Shown in pieces: positions 6,491-13,457 of a DNA stretch of 17,065 bases. This stretch comes from Parabacteroides sp. (GTDB lineage Bacteria > Bacteroidota > Bacteroidia > Bacteroidales > Tannerellaceae). The notes under the pieces are model-generated. The model saw nothing but the letters and a program-made list of their open reading frames with translations, made no database searches and was not told the DNA's origin. The position numbers and the translations under genes were made by a program. The stretch is from contig DXRF01000035.1 in assembly GCA_019411205.1 (NCBI GenBank), positions 1 to 17,065 on the forward strand, written 5' to 3'. The first letter of the stretch is position 1. Each line of letters begins with the position of its first letter.

Positions 6491-8816
6491 TTGTCTTTTT
6501 TGCTACCGGTTTTTCTCCAGCTTCGGCTATGATCTTTTTGCAATCTTCAAGTGTCAAGATGGTCGGGTCGGTTATCGTTTTCGGAATACGATAGTTCGCT
6601 TTCTGATAAGAAATATAAGGACCGAAACGACCTTTCAGGATTTCCATCTCCGGATCTTCTTCGAACTTCTTGATAAAGCGCTGTTCGTCTTTTTCCCTTT
6701 TACCCTCGATCAAGGCGATTGCTTCCTCTGCCGTAATCGTAAGCGGGTTCAACTCTTTCGGAATAGAAACGAATTTACCGTCATGACGGATAAACGGTCC
6801 GAAACGACCGACAGCAGCCACCATCACCTTACCTTCATATTCACCGACCGTCCGGGGAAGATCAAAGAGCTTCAGAGCCTCTTCCAATGTGATCGTATCG
6901 ATGGACTGGCCTTTCATCAGAGAGGCAAACTGAGGTTTCGGCGCCTCTTTGTCGTCAGCATGTGCCGCCCCGATCTGAACGACAGGACCGTAACGGCCGA
7001 TCTTTACAAACACAGGGTTACCGCTCTTCGGATCGATGCCAAGCTCGCGTTCCCCTACTTTATGTTCGGTCTTAACGGCAGCCGTAGCCTCTACGATCGG
7101 ATGGAAAATCTTATAGAATTTATCGATAGCTTTTGTCCAAACCAGTTCGCCTTCCGCAACCAAGTCGAATTCTTTTTCTACACTGGCCGTAAAGTTGTAG
7201 TCCAACACATCCGGGAAATACTCCATCAAAAAGTCGTTTACTACCGTACCGATATCAGTCGGCATCAGTTTATTGCGGTCGGCCCCGACGATCTCGGTCT
7301 TTTCCGCTTCCTCGATCTTTCCCTTGGACAGGGAAACGACCGTGTAGGTGCGTTCCGTACCCTCCTTATCTCCTTTCACCACATACTCGCGATTCTGGAT
7401 CGTCTGGATAGTCGGTGCATAGGTAGACGGACGTCCGATACCCAGTTCTTCCAGGCGGCGAACCAGGCTGGCTTCCGTATAGCGCGGAGGACGCTGCGTG
7501 AAACGTTCTGTCGCCACGATATCTTTCAACGACAATACCTCATGTAGCTTTACCGGAGGAAGCAGGCCGTTTTCCTGTTCTTTCTCCACATCGTCGTCAT
7601 TGCTTTCCATATAGGCCTGAAGGAAACCTTCGAAACTGATCACTTCGCCGACAGCGACAAAACGTTCCGTCTGTCCGCTGATACCGACAGAAATAGTCGT
7701 ACGTTCCAATTCGGCATCCGCCATCTGGCAAGCGATCGTACGTTTACGGATCAGTTCATACAGCCTCTTCTCCTGCGGAGTGCTTCCCGCCTCCACATTG
7801 CTGATATAAGTCGGGCGAATCGCTTCGTGTGCTTCTTGCGCCCCTTTGCTCTTGGTATGATATTGGCGGAACTTATAATATTTCTCACCGTATGTTTCGA
7901 AAATAGCCTCTTTTGCCGTTCCTAATGCCAGATCGCTCAAGTTTACGGAGTCGGTACGCATATAAGTGATCAACCCGGATTCATATAAACGCTGTGCGAT
8001 CATCATCGTCTGCGACACGGAGTATCCCAGTTTACGGGCCGCTTCCTGCTGCAAAGTAGAAGTCGTAAAAGGAGGAGCAGGCGATTTCTTTACCGGTTTC
8101 GTCGTGATGTCGTCAATCGTAAAAGAAGCATTCTTACAGGATTCCAAAAAGGCTTCTACCTCTTTCTTGTCCTTCAGACGGCGATTCAACTCGGCTTTCA
8201 ACACCGTCGTACCATCGGGCAGGATGAAATTGGCAATCACACGGAAAGCCGCCTCGCTCACAAATTCATTGATCTCCCGTTCCCGTTCCACGATCAGACG
8301 CACAGCCACCGACTGCACACGCCCGGCCGATAAAGCCGGTTTTACCTTACGCCATAAAATCGGCGAAAGCTCGAAGCCGACGATACGGTCCAGCACACGG
8401 CGTGCCTGTTGGGCATTCACCAAGTTAATATTGATATCGCGTGGTGTTTCAATAGCATGCAGAATAGCATTCTTGGTAATTTCATGAAAGACGATGCGTT
8501 TGGTATTTTCGGGTTTCAACCCCAACACTTCATACAGATGCCAGGATATTGCTTCTCCCTCACGGTCCTCATCGGAAGCGAGCCATACCTGTTCGGCAGA
8601 CTTGGCTTCGGATTTCAGTTCGCTGACCAGCTTCTTCTTGTCGGCCGGAATCACATACTGCGGAGTGTAGTCGTGTTCGATGTCAATACTAAACTCTTTC
8701 GTCTTCAGATCGCGGATATGACCATAGCTCGACATAACCTTATAATCTTTTCCGAGGAACTTTTCAATGGTTTTTGCCTTAGCGGGTGACTCCACTATTA
8801 CCAGATTCTTTTGCAT
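6471..8816 (-). CDS. topA: DNA topoisomerase I (type IA)
   Basis: This 781-residue type IA topoisomerase relaxes negative supercoils through a covalent 5'-phosphotyrosine link. The N-terminal TOPRIM domain shows the metal-binding acidic set: E9 in VIVESPAKAKTI, and D82, D84 and E86 in ASDEDREGEA. The catalytic tyrosine is Y285 in ITYMRTDS. The central gate domains follow to about residue 590. In place of E. coli-type Cys4 zinc fingers, the C-terminus has three related units with GRYGP / GRFGPFI / GRFGPYISY signatures, typical of topoisomerase C-terminal repeat domains, and then a Lys/Arg-rich tail (KKTTRKKKA) suited to contacting DNA or RNA polymerase. No lesion is seen. The gene diverges from a small TPR gene, and a hairpin spans its stop codon. 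Confidence 0.97.
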   Translation of the reverse strand: MQKNLVIVESPAKAKTIEKFLGKDYKVMSSYGHIRDLKTKEFSIDIEHDYTPQYVIPADKKKLVSELKSEAKSAEQVWLASDEDREGEAISWHLYEVLGLKPENTKRIVFHEITKNAILHAIETPRDININLVNAQQARRVLDRIVGFELSPILWRKVKPALSAGRVQSVAVRLIVEREREINEFVSEAAFRVIANFILPDGTTVLKAELNRRLKDKKEVEAFLESCKNASFTIDDITTKPVKKSPAPPFTTSTLQQEAARKLGYSVSQTMMIAQRLYESGLITYMRTDSVNLSDLALGTAKEAIFETYGEKYYKFRQYHTKSKGAQEAHEAIRPTYISNVEAGSTPQEKRLYELIRKRTIACQMADAELERTTISVGISGQTERFVAVGEVISFEGFLQAYMESNDDDVEKEQENGLLPPVKLHEVLSLKDIVATERFTQRPPRYTEASLVRRLEELGIGRPSTYAPTIQTIQNREYVVKGDKEGTERTYTVVSLSKGKIEEAEKTEIVGADRNKLMPTDIGTVVNDFLMEYFPDVLDYNFTASVEKEFDLVAEGELVWTKAIDKFYKIFHPIVEATAAVKTEHKVGERELGIDPKSGNPVFVKIGRYGPVVQIGAAHADDKEAPKPQFASLMKGQSIDTITLEEALKLFDLPRTVGEYEGKVMVAAVGRFGPFIRHDGKFVSIPKELNPLTITAEEAIALIEGKREKDEQRFIKKFEEDPEMEILKGRFGPYISYQKANYRIPKTITDPTILTLEDCKKIIAEAGEKPVAKKTTRKKKA

Positions 8817-8846
8817 AATAACGTCTTATCTTTTTGAAATCGGGTG

Positions 8847-8854
8847 CAAACTTA
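8847..8854 (-). promoter_or_regulatory. topA promoter -7 box
   Basis: On the minus strand this reads TAAGTTTG, an exact TAnnTTTG match about 31 bases before the topA start. The -33 position falls in the TATGATT repeat tract (AATC), with no TTTG. Promoter strength may therefore depend on the repeat tract or on another factor. Confidence 0.45.
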
Positions 8855-8863
8855 CACAAAATC

Positions 8864-8960
8864 TATGATTTATGATTTATCATTTATGATTTATGATTTA
8901 AATTTGCACTTTATCTGCCCAAATCGGCCTCTATAATTCATAAATTATAAATCATAAATC
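8864..8960. repeat. TATGATT tandem repeats with distal inverted copy
   Basis: Five consecutive heptamers (TATGATT, the third being TATCATT) occupy 8864-8898. An inverted copy follows further on: GATTTATGATTTAT (8867-8880) is perfectly complementary to ATAAATCATAAATC (8947-8960), leaving a loop of about 66 bases. The array fills most of the 149-base divergent gap between topA and the TPR gene, and its right arm ends 6 bases before the TPR start codon. AT-rich heptamers of this kind are, as I recall, common in Bacteroidales intergenic DNA. Confidence 0.75.
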
Positions 8961-8965
8961 TCGAA

Positions 8966-9229
8966 ATGGAAACTATTAAACAACTCATTACTGACGGTAA
9001 AACAGATGAAGCAATCTGTTTGTTGGACGAATACATAGAAAAAAACGCATCTTCCGATGAAGCGTATTACTTACGCGGCAATGCCTACCGCAAAAAAGGG
9101 GATATCCGGCAGGCCCTGAACAACTATCTTACAGCGATGGAGCTGAACCCCGACAGTCCCGCACAAATCGCCCACAATCAACTGATTTCAATCATGAACT
9201 TCTACAACAAAGATATGTTCAACCAATAA
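8966..9229 (+). CDS. Small tetratricopeptide-repeat (TPR) protein
   Basis: This 87-residue protein has no signal peptide and is likely cytoplasmic. Residues 30-63 are a clear TPR unit (DEAYYLRGNAYRKKGDIRQALNN..., ending in the typical MELNPD). The first 29 residues (ITDGKTDEAICLLDEYIEKN) look like a preceding, less complete TPR helix pair. The C-terminal segment IAHNQLISIMNFYNKDMFNQ gives a capping helix. TPRs mediate protein-protein contact; the partner is unknown. The gene is bounded by a repeat tract upstream and a hairpin directly after the stop, so it is probably monocistronic. No exact promoter match was found before it. Short TPR proteins with this ending seem conserved in Bacteroidales, but that is from memory. 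Confidence 0.85.
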   Translation: METIKQLITDGKTDEAICLLDEYIEKNASSDEAYYLRGNAYRKKGDIRQALNNYLTAMELNPDSPAQIAHNQLISIMNFYNKDMFNQ

Positions 9230-9262
9230 GAAAGGCCGCATCTATCACAGACACGGCCTTTC
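9230..9262. terminator. Hairpin terminator between TPR gene and nagB
   Basis: GAAAGGCCG (9230-9238) and CGGCCTTTC (9254-9262) form a perfect 9-bp GC-rich stem directly after the TPR stop codon, with a 15-base loop. Neither side has a strong T-run. As the flanking genes converge, it probably serves the TPR gene and possibly nagB on the other strand. Confidence 0.6.
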
Positions 9263-9296
9263 GATGTTAAATCAAAACTATTATGAATAAAAAAAT

Positions 9297-10109
9297 TTAC
9301 TTCAATAAAGAGCAAGGACAAAGATTGTCTTTCTCAATATCCTTGAAATAGTTGTATGTACCGACTTTCAGTTCTGCACAAGCAGCCTCGTCGGCAACGA
9401 TAATACCTTTCGGGTGCATCTGCAAAGCCGTGATAGTCCACATCTGGTTCACCGCGCCTTCAACAGCCTGCTGCAAAGCGCGGGCTTTATTGTGGCCGTT
9501 CACCATGATCAGCACCTCTTTCGCATCCAATACCGTAGCAACACCGACCGTAACGGAAGTCTTCGGAACTTTGTTGACATCGTTGTCGAAGAAACGGGAA
9601 TTGGCGATGATCGTATCGGTAGTCAAAGACTTGACACGGGTACGGGAAGACAAAGAAGAGCCCGGCTCATTGAAAGCGATATGCCCGTCAGGACCGATAC
9701 CGCCCAGGAACAGGTCTACGCCACCAACAGCTTTCATCTTTGCTTCGTAAGCCGCACATTCGGCTTCCAGGTCTTCTGCATTTCCATTCAGGATATTCAC
9801 ATTCTCAGGCTTGATGTCGATATGGCTGAAAAAGTTGTTCCACATGAAAGAATGATAGCTTTCAGGATGGTCTTTCGGCAAACCTACATATTCGTCCATA
9901 TTGAAAGTTATGATATTCTGGAAAGAGATCACTCCCTGTTTGTTCAGTTCGATCAGATTCTTGTACATGCCCAGAGGAGAAGAGCCTGTAGGCAAGCCCA
10001 ATACAAATGGTTTCTCTGCTGTAGGATTCGCTTTCTTAATCTTAGCAGCCACATAATTAGCAGCCCACTTTGAGAGTTGCTCGTAATTAGGTTCAATAAT
10101 TAGTCTCAT
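9297..10109 (-). CDS. nagB: Glucosamine-6-phosphate deaminase
   Basis: This 270-residue enzyme converts glucosamine-6-phosphate to fructose-6-phosphate and ammonia, feeding amino sugars from host glycans or wall recycling into glycolysis. Family motifs are intact: LGLPTGSSPLGMY (phosphate loop, 38-49), FNMDEYVGL with the catalytic aspartate D72, and GGIGPDGHIAFNEPGSS with D141, H143 and E148. These numbers match the E. coli enzyme, so the ATG at 10107-10109 is secure. It lies 72 bases downstream of the flavodiiron gene on the same strand. A weak promoter match in the gap (10138-10145) would allow separate transcription. No nagA is present in the window. Confidence 0.96.
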   Translation of the reverse strand: MRLIIEPNYEQLSKWAANYVAAKIKKANPTAEKPFVLGLPTGSSPLGMYKNLIELNKQGVISFQNIITFNMDEYVGLPKDHPESYHSFMWNNFFSHIDIKPENVNILNGNAEDLEAECAAYEAKMKAVGGVDLFLGGIGPDGHIAFNEPGSSLSSRTRVKSLTTDTIIANSRFFDNDVNKVPKTSVTVGVATVLDAKEVLIMVNGHNKARALQQAVEGAVNQMWTITALQMHPKGIIVADEAACAELKVGTYNYFKDIEKDNLCPCSLLK

Positions 10110-10137
10110 ACGTTTTTTAATTTAGTTCTTTCGTTTC

Positions 10138-10145
10138 TAAAAGTA
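10138..10145 (-). promoter_or_regulatory. Possible nagB promoter -7 box
   Basis: On the minus strand this reads TACTTTTA, one base off the TAnnTTTG consensus, with TTGG 19 bases upstream. The match is imperfect and is offered only because the 72-base gap before nagB is long for a tight operon. Confidence 0.3.
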
Positions 10146-10181
10146 ATACCTTTATTCTTTCTGACCAAGAATTTTCCATTC

Positions 10182-11378
10182 TCAATTCTCTGTTTTCAAT
10201 TTTCTGGCCATTTCTTCTCCCAAAGCCCAGCATTCTTCATACTTGTCGGCTTTCAGAGCTTGTTTCTGCTCGACCGGAGCACCCACTACTTCCCATTTCA
10301 TCTTCTCACCGAATGCCGCCAAGTTCTTCACCGCAGCTCCCGCCCAAGTGAAAGAACCGAAATAGCCGTAGAGACGATGCTTCACTTCGCGCGTTTCGAT
10401 CTTATCCAAAATCGATTCGATTTCCGGGAACAGACGGTTGCTGTAAGTCGGACTACCGATTATCAATCCCTTATACTTGAAAATATCTTTCAAGACATAA
10501 GATGCAGAGCTCTTGCTCACATTGTGCATAACGATATTCTTCACCCCGTTCGCAGCCAAAGAAGCGGCGATTGCTTCCGCCATCTGTTCGGTATTGCCAT
10601 ACATGCTGCCGTAGACGATCGTCACGCCTTCTTCACCTTCATAACGGCTCATGCGGTCATAAATATCGATCGCTTTCGCTGCATACTCACGCCACACCGG
10701 ACCGTGAGTCGAACAGATCGTCCGGATCTCCAATGCCGACAACTTCTGCAAAGCCCGCTGTACAGGATTGCCATATTTACCGACGATATTGGAATAGTAA
10801 CGGAGCATTTCCTCCCAATAATGTTCCACATTCATTTCAGAGTCGATCACACCGCCATCCAGCGTTCCGTAAGTACCGAAAGCATCGGCCGAGAACAGGA
10901 TTTTATCAGTCGAATCGTAAGTGACCATCACTTCCGGCCAGTGCACCATCGGAGCCATATAGAAAGACAGTTGGTGATGCCCTACACTCAGGGTGTCTCC
11001 TTCCTTCACTTCATACAATCCCGTCGAGATACCGTGATACCCATTCAGCATACCGAAAGTCTGCTTGTTTCCGACAATCTGGACATCCGGATACTGCTGG
11101 CGCAACAAACGGATACTGCCCGCATGATCCGGTTCCATATGGTTTACTATCAAAAAATCCAAAGGACGCCCGTCGAGAGCATCTGCTATTTTTTTCAGGA
11201 AAACATCGGAATAACACACATCCACCGTATCGACCAGGACTGTTTTCTCGTCCACGATCAGATAGGAATTATAGGATACACCGTAAGGCAAAGGCCACAT
11301 ATTCTCGAAAAGAGCTTTTTGCCGGTCGTTTACACCTACATAGTAAACTTTATCTGCTATTTCTTTTAACTTATACAC
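10182..11378 (-). CDS. Flavodiiron protein (FprA family, A-type flavoprotein)
   Basis: This 398-residue cytoplasmic enzyme of anaerobes reduces O2 to water and/or NO to N2O. The N-terminal metallo-beta-lactamase-like domain (about 1-248) carries the complete diiron set: H80, E82 and D84 in NHMEPDH, then H146, D165 and H225, at the spacing known for flavodiiron proteins. The flavodoxin domain (about 252-395) begins with the FMN phosphate loop VYGSMYGNTEQMA and includes SPTYSNRLFP and GSFTWAGAA. There is no fused rubredoxin or NADH-oxidase domain, so a separate electron donor is needed; none is encoded here. The start is GTG (11376-11378): an in-frame TAA lies 15 bases upstream with no ATG between, and the next Met is residue 28, inside the conserved fold. 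It follows lgt by 37 bases. Confidence 0.95.
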   Translation of the reverse strand: MYKLKEIADKVYYVGVNDRQKALFENMWPLPYGVSYNSYLIVDEKTVLVDTVDVCYSDVFLKKIADALDGRPLDFLIVNHMEPDHAGSIRLLRQQYPDVQIVGNKQTFGMLNGYHGISTGLYEVKEGDTLSVGHHQLSFYMAPMVHWPEVMVTYDSTDKILFSADAFGTYGTLDGGVIDSEMNVEHYWEEMLRYYSNIVGKYGNPVQRALQKLSALEIRTICSTHGPVWREYAAKAIDIYDRMSRYEGEEGVTIVYGSMYGNTEQMAEAIAASLAANGVKNIVMHNVSKSSASYVLKDIFKYKGLIIGSPTYSNRLFPEIESILDKIETREVKHRLYGYFGSFTWAGAAVKNLAAFGEKMKWEVVGAPVEQKQALKADKYEECWALGEEMARKLKTEN

Positions 11379-11415
11379 TTTGATAATTAAAAATTAATAG
11401 TTGAAAATCAAAAAA

Positions 11416-12249
11416 TCAATTCTTCTTCATTTCTTTTCCAAGCCGCATGGCACGCCATACGAAGTAGATGCCGGCCAAAACGAACGGAATACTGAGCCAT
11501 TGCCCCATATTCAGCATCATATCAGCCTCAAACTCTTCCTGGTCATTTTTCAAGAACTCAATGAAGAAGCGCGAACCGAATACGCAAATCATAAATACGC
11601 CGAAGATAAGTCCTTCCTTCTTCCAGGCGTCTTTTTTGAAGTAGAGCCACATACAAATAACGAAAGTCACCAAATAGCAGGCGGCTTCATAGAGCTGTGT
11701 AGGATGGCTGGGAACGGTAAAGATGGGGGCTGCCCCTCTTTTCCAAGCATGCAGGTTTTCTATAAAACGAAATCCCCAAGATAAATCTGTCGGATGTCCG
11801 TATATTTCATGATTCATCAGGTTTCCCAATCGGATCATGGCAGCTACAAGGCCGGTAGGAACCACCAGTTTATCGAATGTCCAAAGCATGCTCCGATGAC
11901 TAACCCGTTTGGAATAAAAATAGATGGCGATGATTATACCCAACGTCCCCCCATGACTGGCAAGTCCACCTTCCCAAACCTTCAGAATTTCGAGCGGATT
12001 CGCCAGATAATAATCCGGTGCATAAAACAGGCAATGCCCCAGACGGGCACCGATCACAGTTCCCAACATTGTATAAATCAACAGTGAATCGATCCATGCC
12101 GGATTGAGTTTCTCTCTTTTCCACATCTTCTCCACGATCTTGTAACCGATCAGAAAACCGATGGCAAACGCCAGTCCATACCAGCGTATCTCACGCGAAC
12201 CGATGGAAAAGATGGCGGGATCAGCCGTCCAGGTAATAAAATCAAGCAT
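11416..12249 (-). CDS. lgt: Prolipoprotein diacylglyceryl transferase
   Basis: This 277-residue inner-membrane enzyme transfers diacylglycerol from phosphatidylglycerol to the lipobox cysteine of prolipoproteins, the first step of lipoprotein maturation. It has about seven membrane helices. The family residues are present: Y24 in IRWYG, H99 in SHGGTLG, and the Lgt signature IRLGNLMNHEIYG with R140, N143 and E148, plus a distal GSRFFIEF segment with the conserved Arg. The ATG at 12247-12249 was chosen because translation from there starts at the first membrane segment as in the family. An upstream in-frame ATG (12324) would add 25 residues encoded by the AATTGACA repeats. It sits between ddh and the flavodiiron gene on the same strand. 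Confidence 0.96.
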   Translation of the reverse strand: MLDFITWTADPAIFSIGSREIRWYGLAFAIGFLIGYKIVEKMWKREKLNPAWIDSLLIYTMLGTVIGARLGHCLFYAPDYYLANPLEILKVWEGGLASHGGTLGIIIAIYFYSKRVSHRSMLWTFDKLVVPTGLVAAMIRLGNLMNHEIYGHPTDLSWGFRFIENLHAWKRGAAPIFTVPSHPTQLYEAACYLVTFVICMWLYFKKDAWKKEGLIFGVFMICVFGSRFFIEFLKNDQEEFEADMMLNMGQWLSIPFVLAGIYFVWRAMRLGKEMKKN

Positions 12250-12260
12250 AATTATATCAA

Positions 12261-12341
12261 TTGATAATTGACAATGGGCAATTGACAATTGATAAGAGAA
12301 TAAGATTCTTTCCCTAACTGTCAATTATCCACTGTCAATTC
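12261..12341. repeat. AATTGACA / TGTCAATT repeats between ddh and lgt
   Basis: The 94-base gap holds AATTGACAA at 12266-12274 and 12280-12288 and, inverted, ACTGTCAATT at 12317-12326 and 12331-12340. The sequence can fold back in several registers around a central loop. No promoter box was found here. Similar AATTGACA units are, as I recall, frequent between Bacteroidales genes. Confidence 0.65.
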
Positions 12342-12343
12342 AT

Positions 12344-13240
12344 TTAAACCAATTTTTTTATTAAATCTTCTCTTTCGCCATAAAGCATATCGATCACCGG
12401 CAATTCGATCATCGTGTAGGCACCAGGCTGCTGTTTGAAACTTGCACGGGCAGCACAAACCAATATCTGGGCAGTAAGAGCCGGATTGTTGATCTTCATG
12501 TCGAATTCGATCAACTGGTTCTGCGTTTTACCGGAAACACCTTTACGAACAAGGTTCACGCCATGTCCCATATCTTTCAGGTCGTCCACACAGTCGACCT
12601 GGATCACATGCGTCTCGTCGTGCACAAAATAGTCGTCCGCCTTGATGGCAGCGGCTACTTTATCGAAATCATATCCTTCTTTCACTTCGATATAAACCAT
12701 ACGTCGATGAACGCCTGTACCCATCGGGATTGTCATAGACAAAGCCGCCTTAACACCTTCGATGGCTTTCACGGCTACGGTATGCCCCATGCTCATACCC
12801 GGTCCGAAGTTCGTATATGTAATTCCTTTCGGAACGATCGCCTGCAACAAAGCACGAACGATAGAGTCGCTTCCCGGATCCCATCCGGCAGAGATTACAG
12901 CAACGGTATTATGAGCTTTCGCTACAGCATCGAGCGAACGGCGCAAATCAACAATACCTCCGTGGATATCGAAACTATCCACCGTATTGATGCCTAAAGA
13001 AAGTATTTCTTTGGCGTAAGCCTCTACGCTACGGGTCGGGGTTGCCAAAACTGCTACATCTACTTTATCCAACTTCGTGATATTGTCAGTGACGGTATAT
13101 GCCTTCAATTCATCCGGAATATCATTTGGATTACGACGTACAACACCAGCTACTTCAAAATCGGGAGCAGCTTCCAGGGCCTCCAATACATACTTTCCAA
13201 TATTGCCATATCCAACAATGGCAGCTCTAATCTTTTTCAT
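12344..13240 (-). CDS. ddh: meso-Diaminopimelate D-dehydrogenase
   Basis: This 298-residue NADPH-dependent enzyme (EC 1.4.1.16) directly aminates tetrahydrodipicolinate to meso-diaminopimelate, a one-step route to lysine and the peptidoglycan cross-linker. The Rossmann motif GYGNIGK (10-16) starts the coenzyme domain, with VVRRNP (33-38) at the position for binding the NADPH 2'-phosphate. Substrate-domain motifs follow: LATPTRS (65-71), VDSFDIHGG (87-95), ISAGWDPGSDS (116-126, with W120 and D121), and NFGPGMSMGHTVAVKAI (144-160). Length and motifs match the family fully. A near-ideal promoter lies just upstream. Lgt follows on the same strand after a 94-base repeat-bearing gap. Confidence 0.95.
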   Translation of the reverse strand: MKKIRAAIVGYGNIGKYVLEALEAAPDFEVAGVVRRNPNDIPDELKAYTVTDNITKLDKVDVAVLATPTRSVEAYAKEILSLGINTVDSFDIHGGIVDLRRSLDAVAKAHNTVAVISAGWDPGSDSIVRALLQAIVPKGITYTNFGPGMSMGHTVAVKAIEGVKAALSMTIPMGTGVHRRMVYIEVKEGYDFDKVAAAIKADDYFVHDETHVIQVDCVDDLKDMGHGVNLVRKGVSGKTQNQLIEFDMKINNPALTAQILVCAARASFKQQPGAYTMIELPVIDMLYGEREDLIKKLV

Positions 13241-13268
13241 ACTTTAGTTTTTACTTTTTCTTCAGCCA

Positions 13269-13299
13269 CAAAAGTAGTTATAATTAAGGGATTGACAAA
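13269..13299 (-). promoter_or_regulatory. ddh promoter (TTTG-N19-TACTTTTG)
   Basis: On the minus strand the -33 box TTTG (13296-13299) and the -7 box TACTTTTG (13269-13276) are separated by exactly 19 bases. Transcription would start near 13262, about 22 bases before the ddh start. It may also drive lgt, the flavodiiron gene and nagB, since no other strong promoter was found among them. Confidence 0.75.
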
Positions 13300-13399
13300 A
13301 GAGGGGTATGTTGTTTTTGTTTAAAAAGAAATACAGAAATCCATCATCATACCATACAAAAGGATTTTGCTTAATTTTTGATTTTTTCAAATAAACCTT

Positions 13400-13431
13400 T
13401 TTGTATGATAGCAGTCATATAAATCGTTTTG
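13400..13431 (+). promoter_or_regulatory. Possible promoter of the outer-membrane receptor gene
   Basis: TTTG (13400-13403) and TCGTTTTG (13424-13431, one base off TAnnTTTG) are 20 bases apart, placing the transcript start about 20 bases before the ATG at 13458. The -7 box lacks the A of TA, so this is tentative. Confidence 0.3.
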
Positions 13432-13457
13432 TAAAATGTAAAAGACAGATTTGGAAG

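Noticed and set aside
6783..7547. A 254-codon open frame antisense to topA
   Set aside because: It lies wholly inside an intact topoisomerase gene and shows no motif or initiation signal.
10260..11369. A 369-codon open frame antisense to almost the whole flavodiiron gene
   Set aside because: The sense protein has every catalytic ligand at the right spacing. The antisense product has no recognisable domain and is a by-product of codon bias in the sense gene.
12250..12324. Upstream ATG adding 25 residues to Lgt
   Set aside because: The added residues are encoded by the AATTGACA repeats and precede the family-typical start at the first membrane segment.
13401..13457. TTG start extending the outer-membrane receptor by 19 residues
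   Set aside because: It would put a charged stretch ahead of the signal peptide; the ATG at 13458 starts a clean one.
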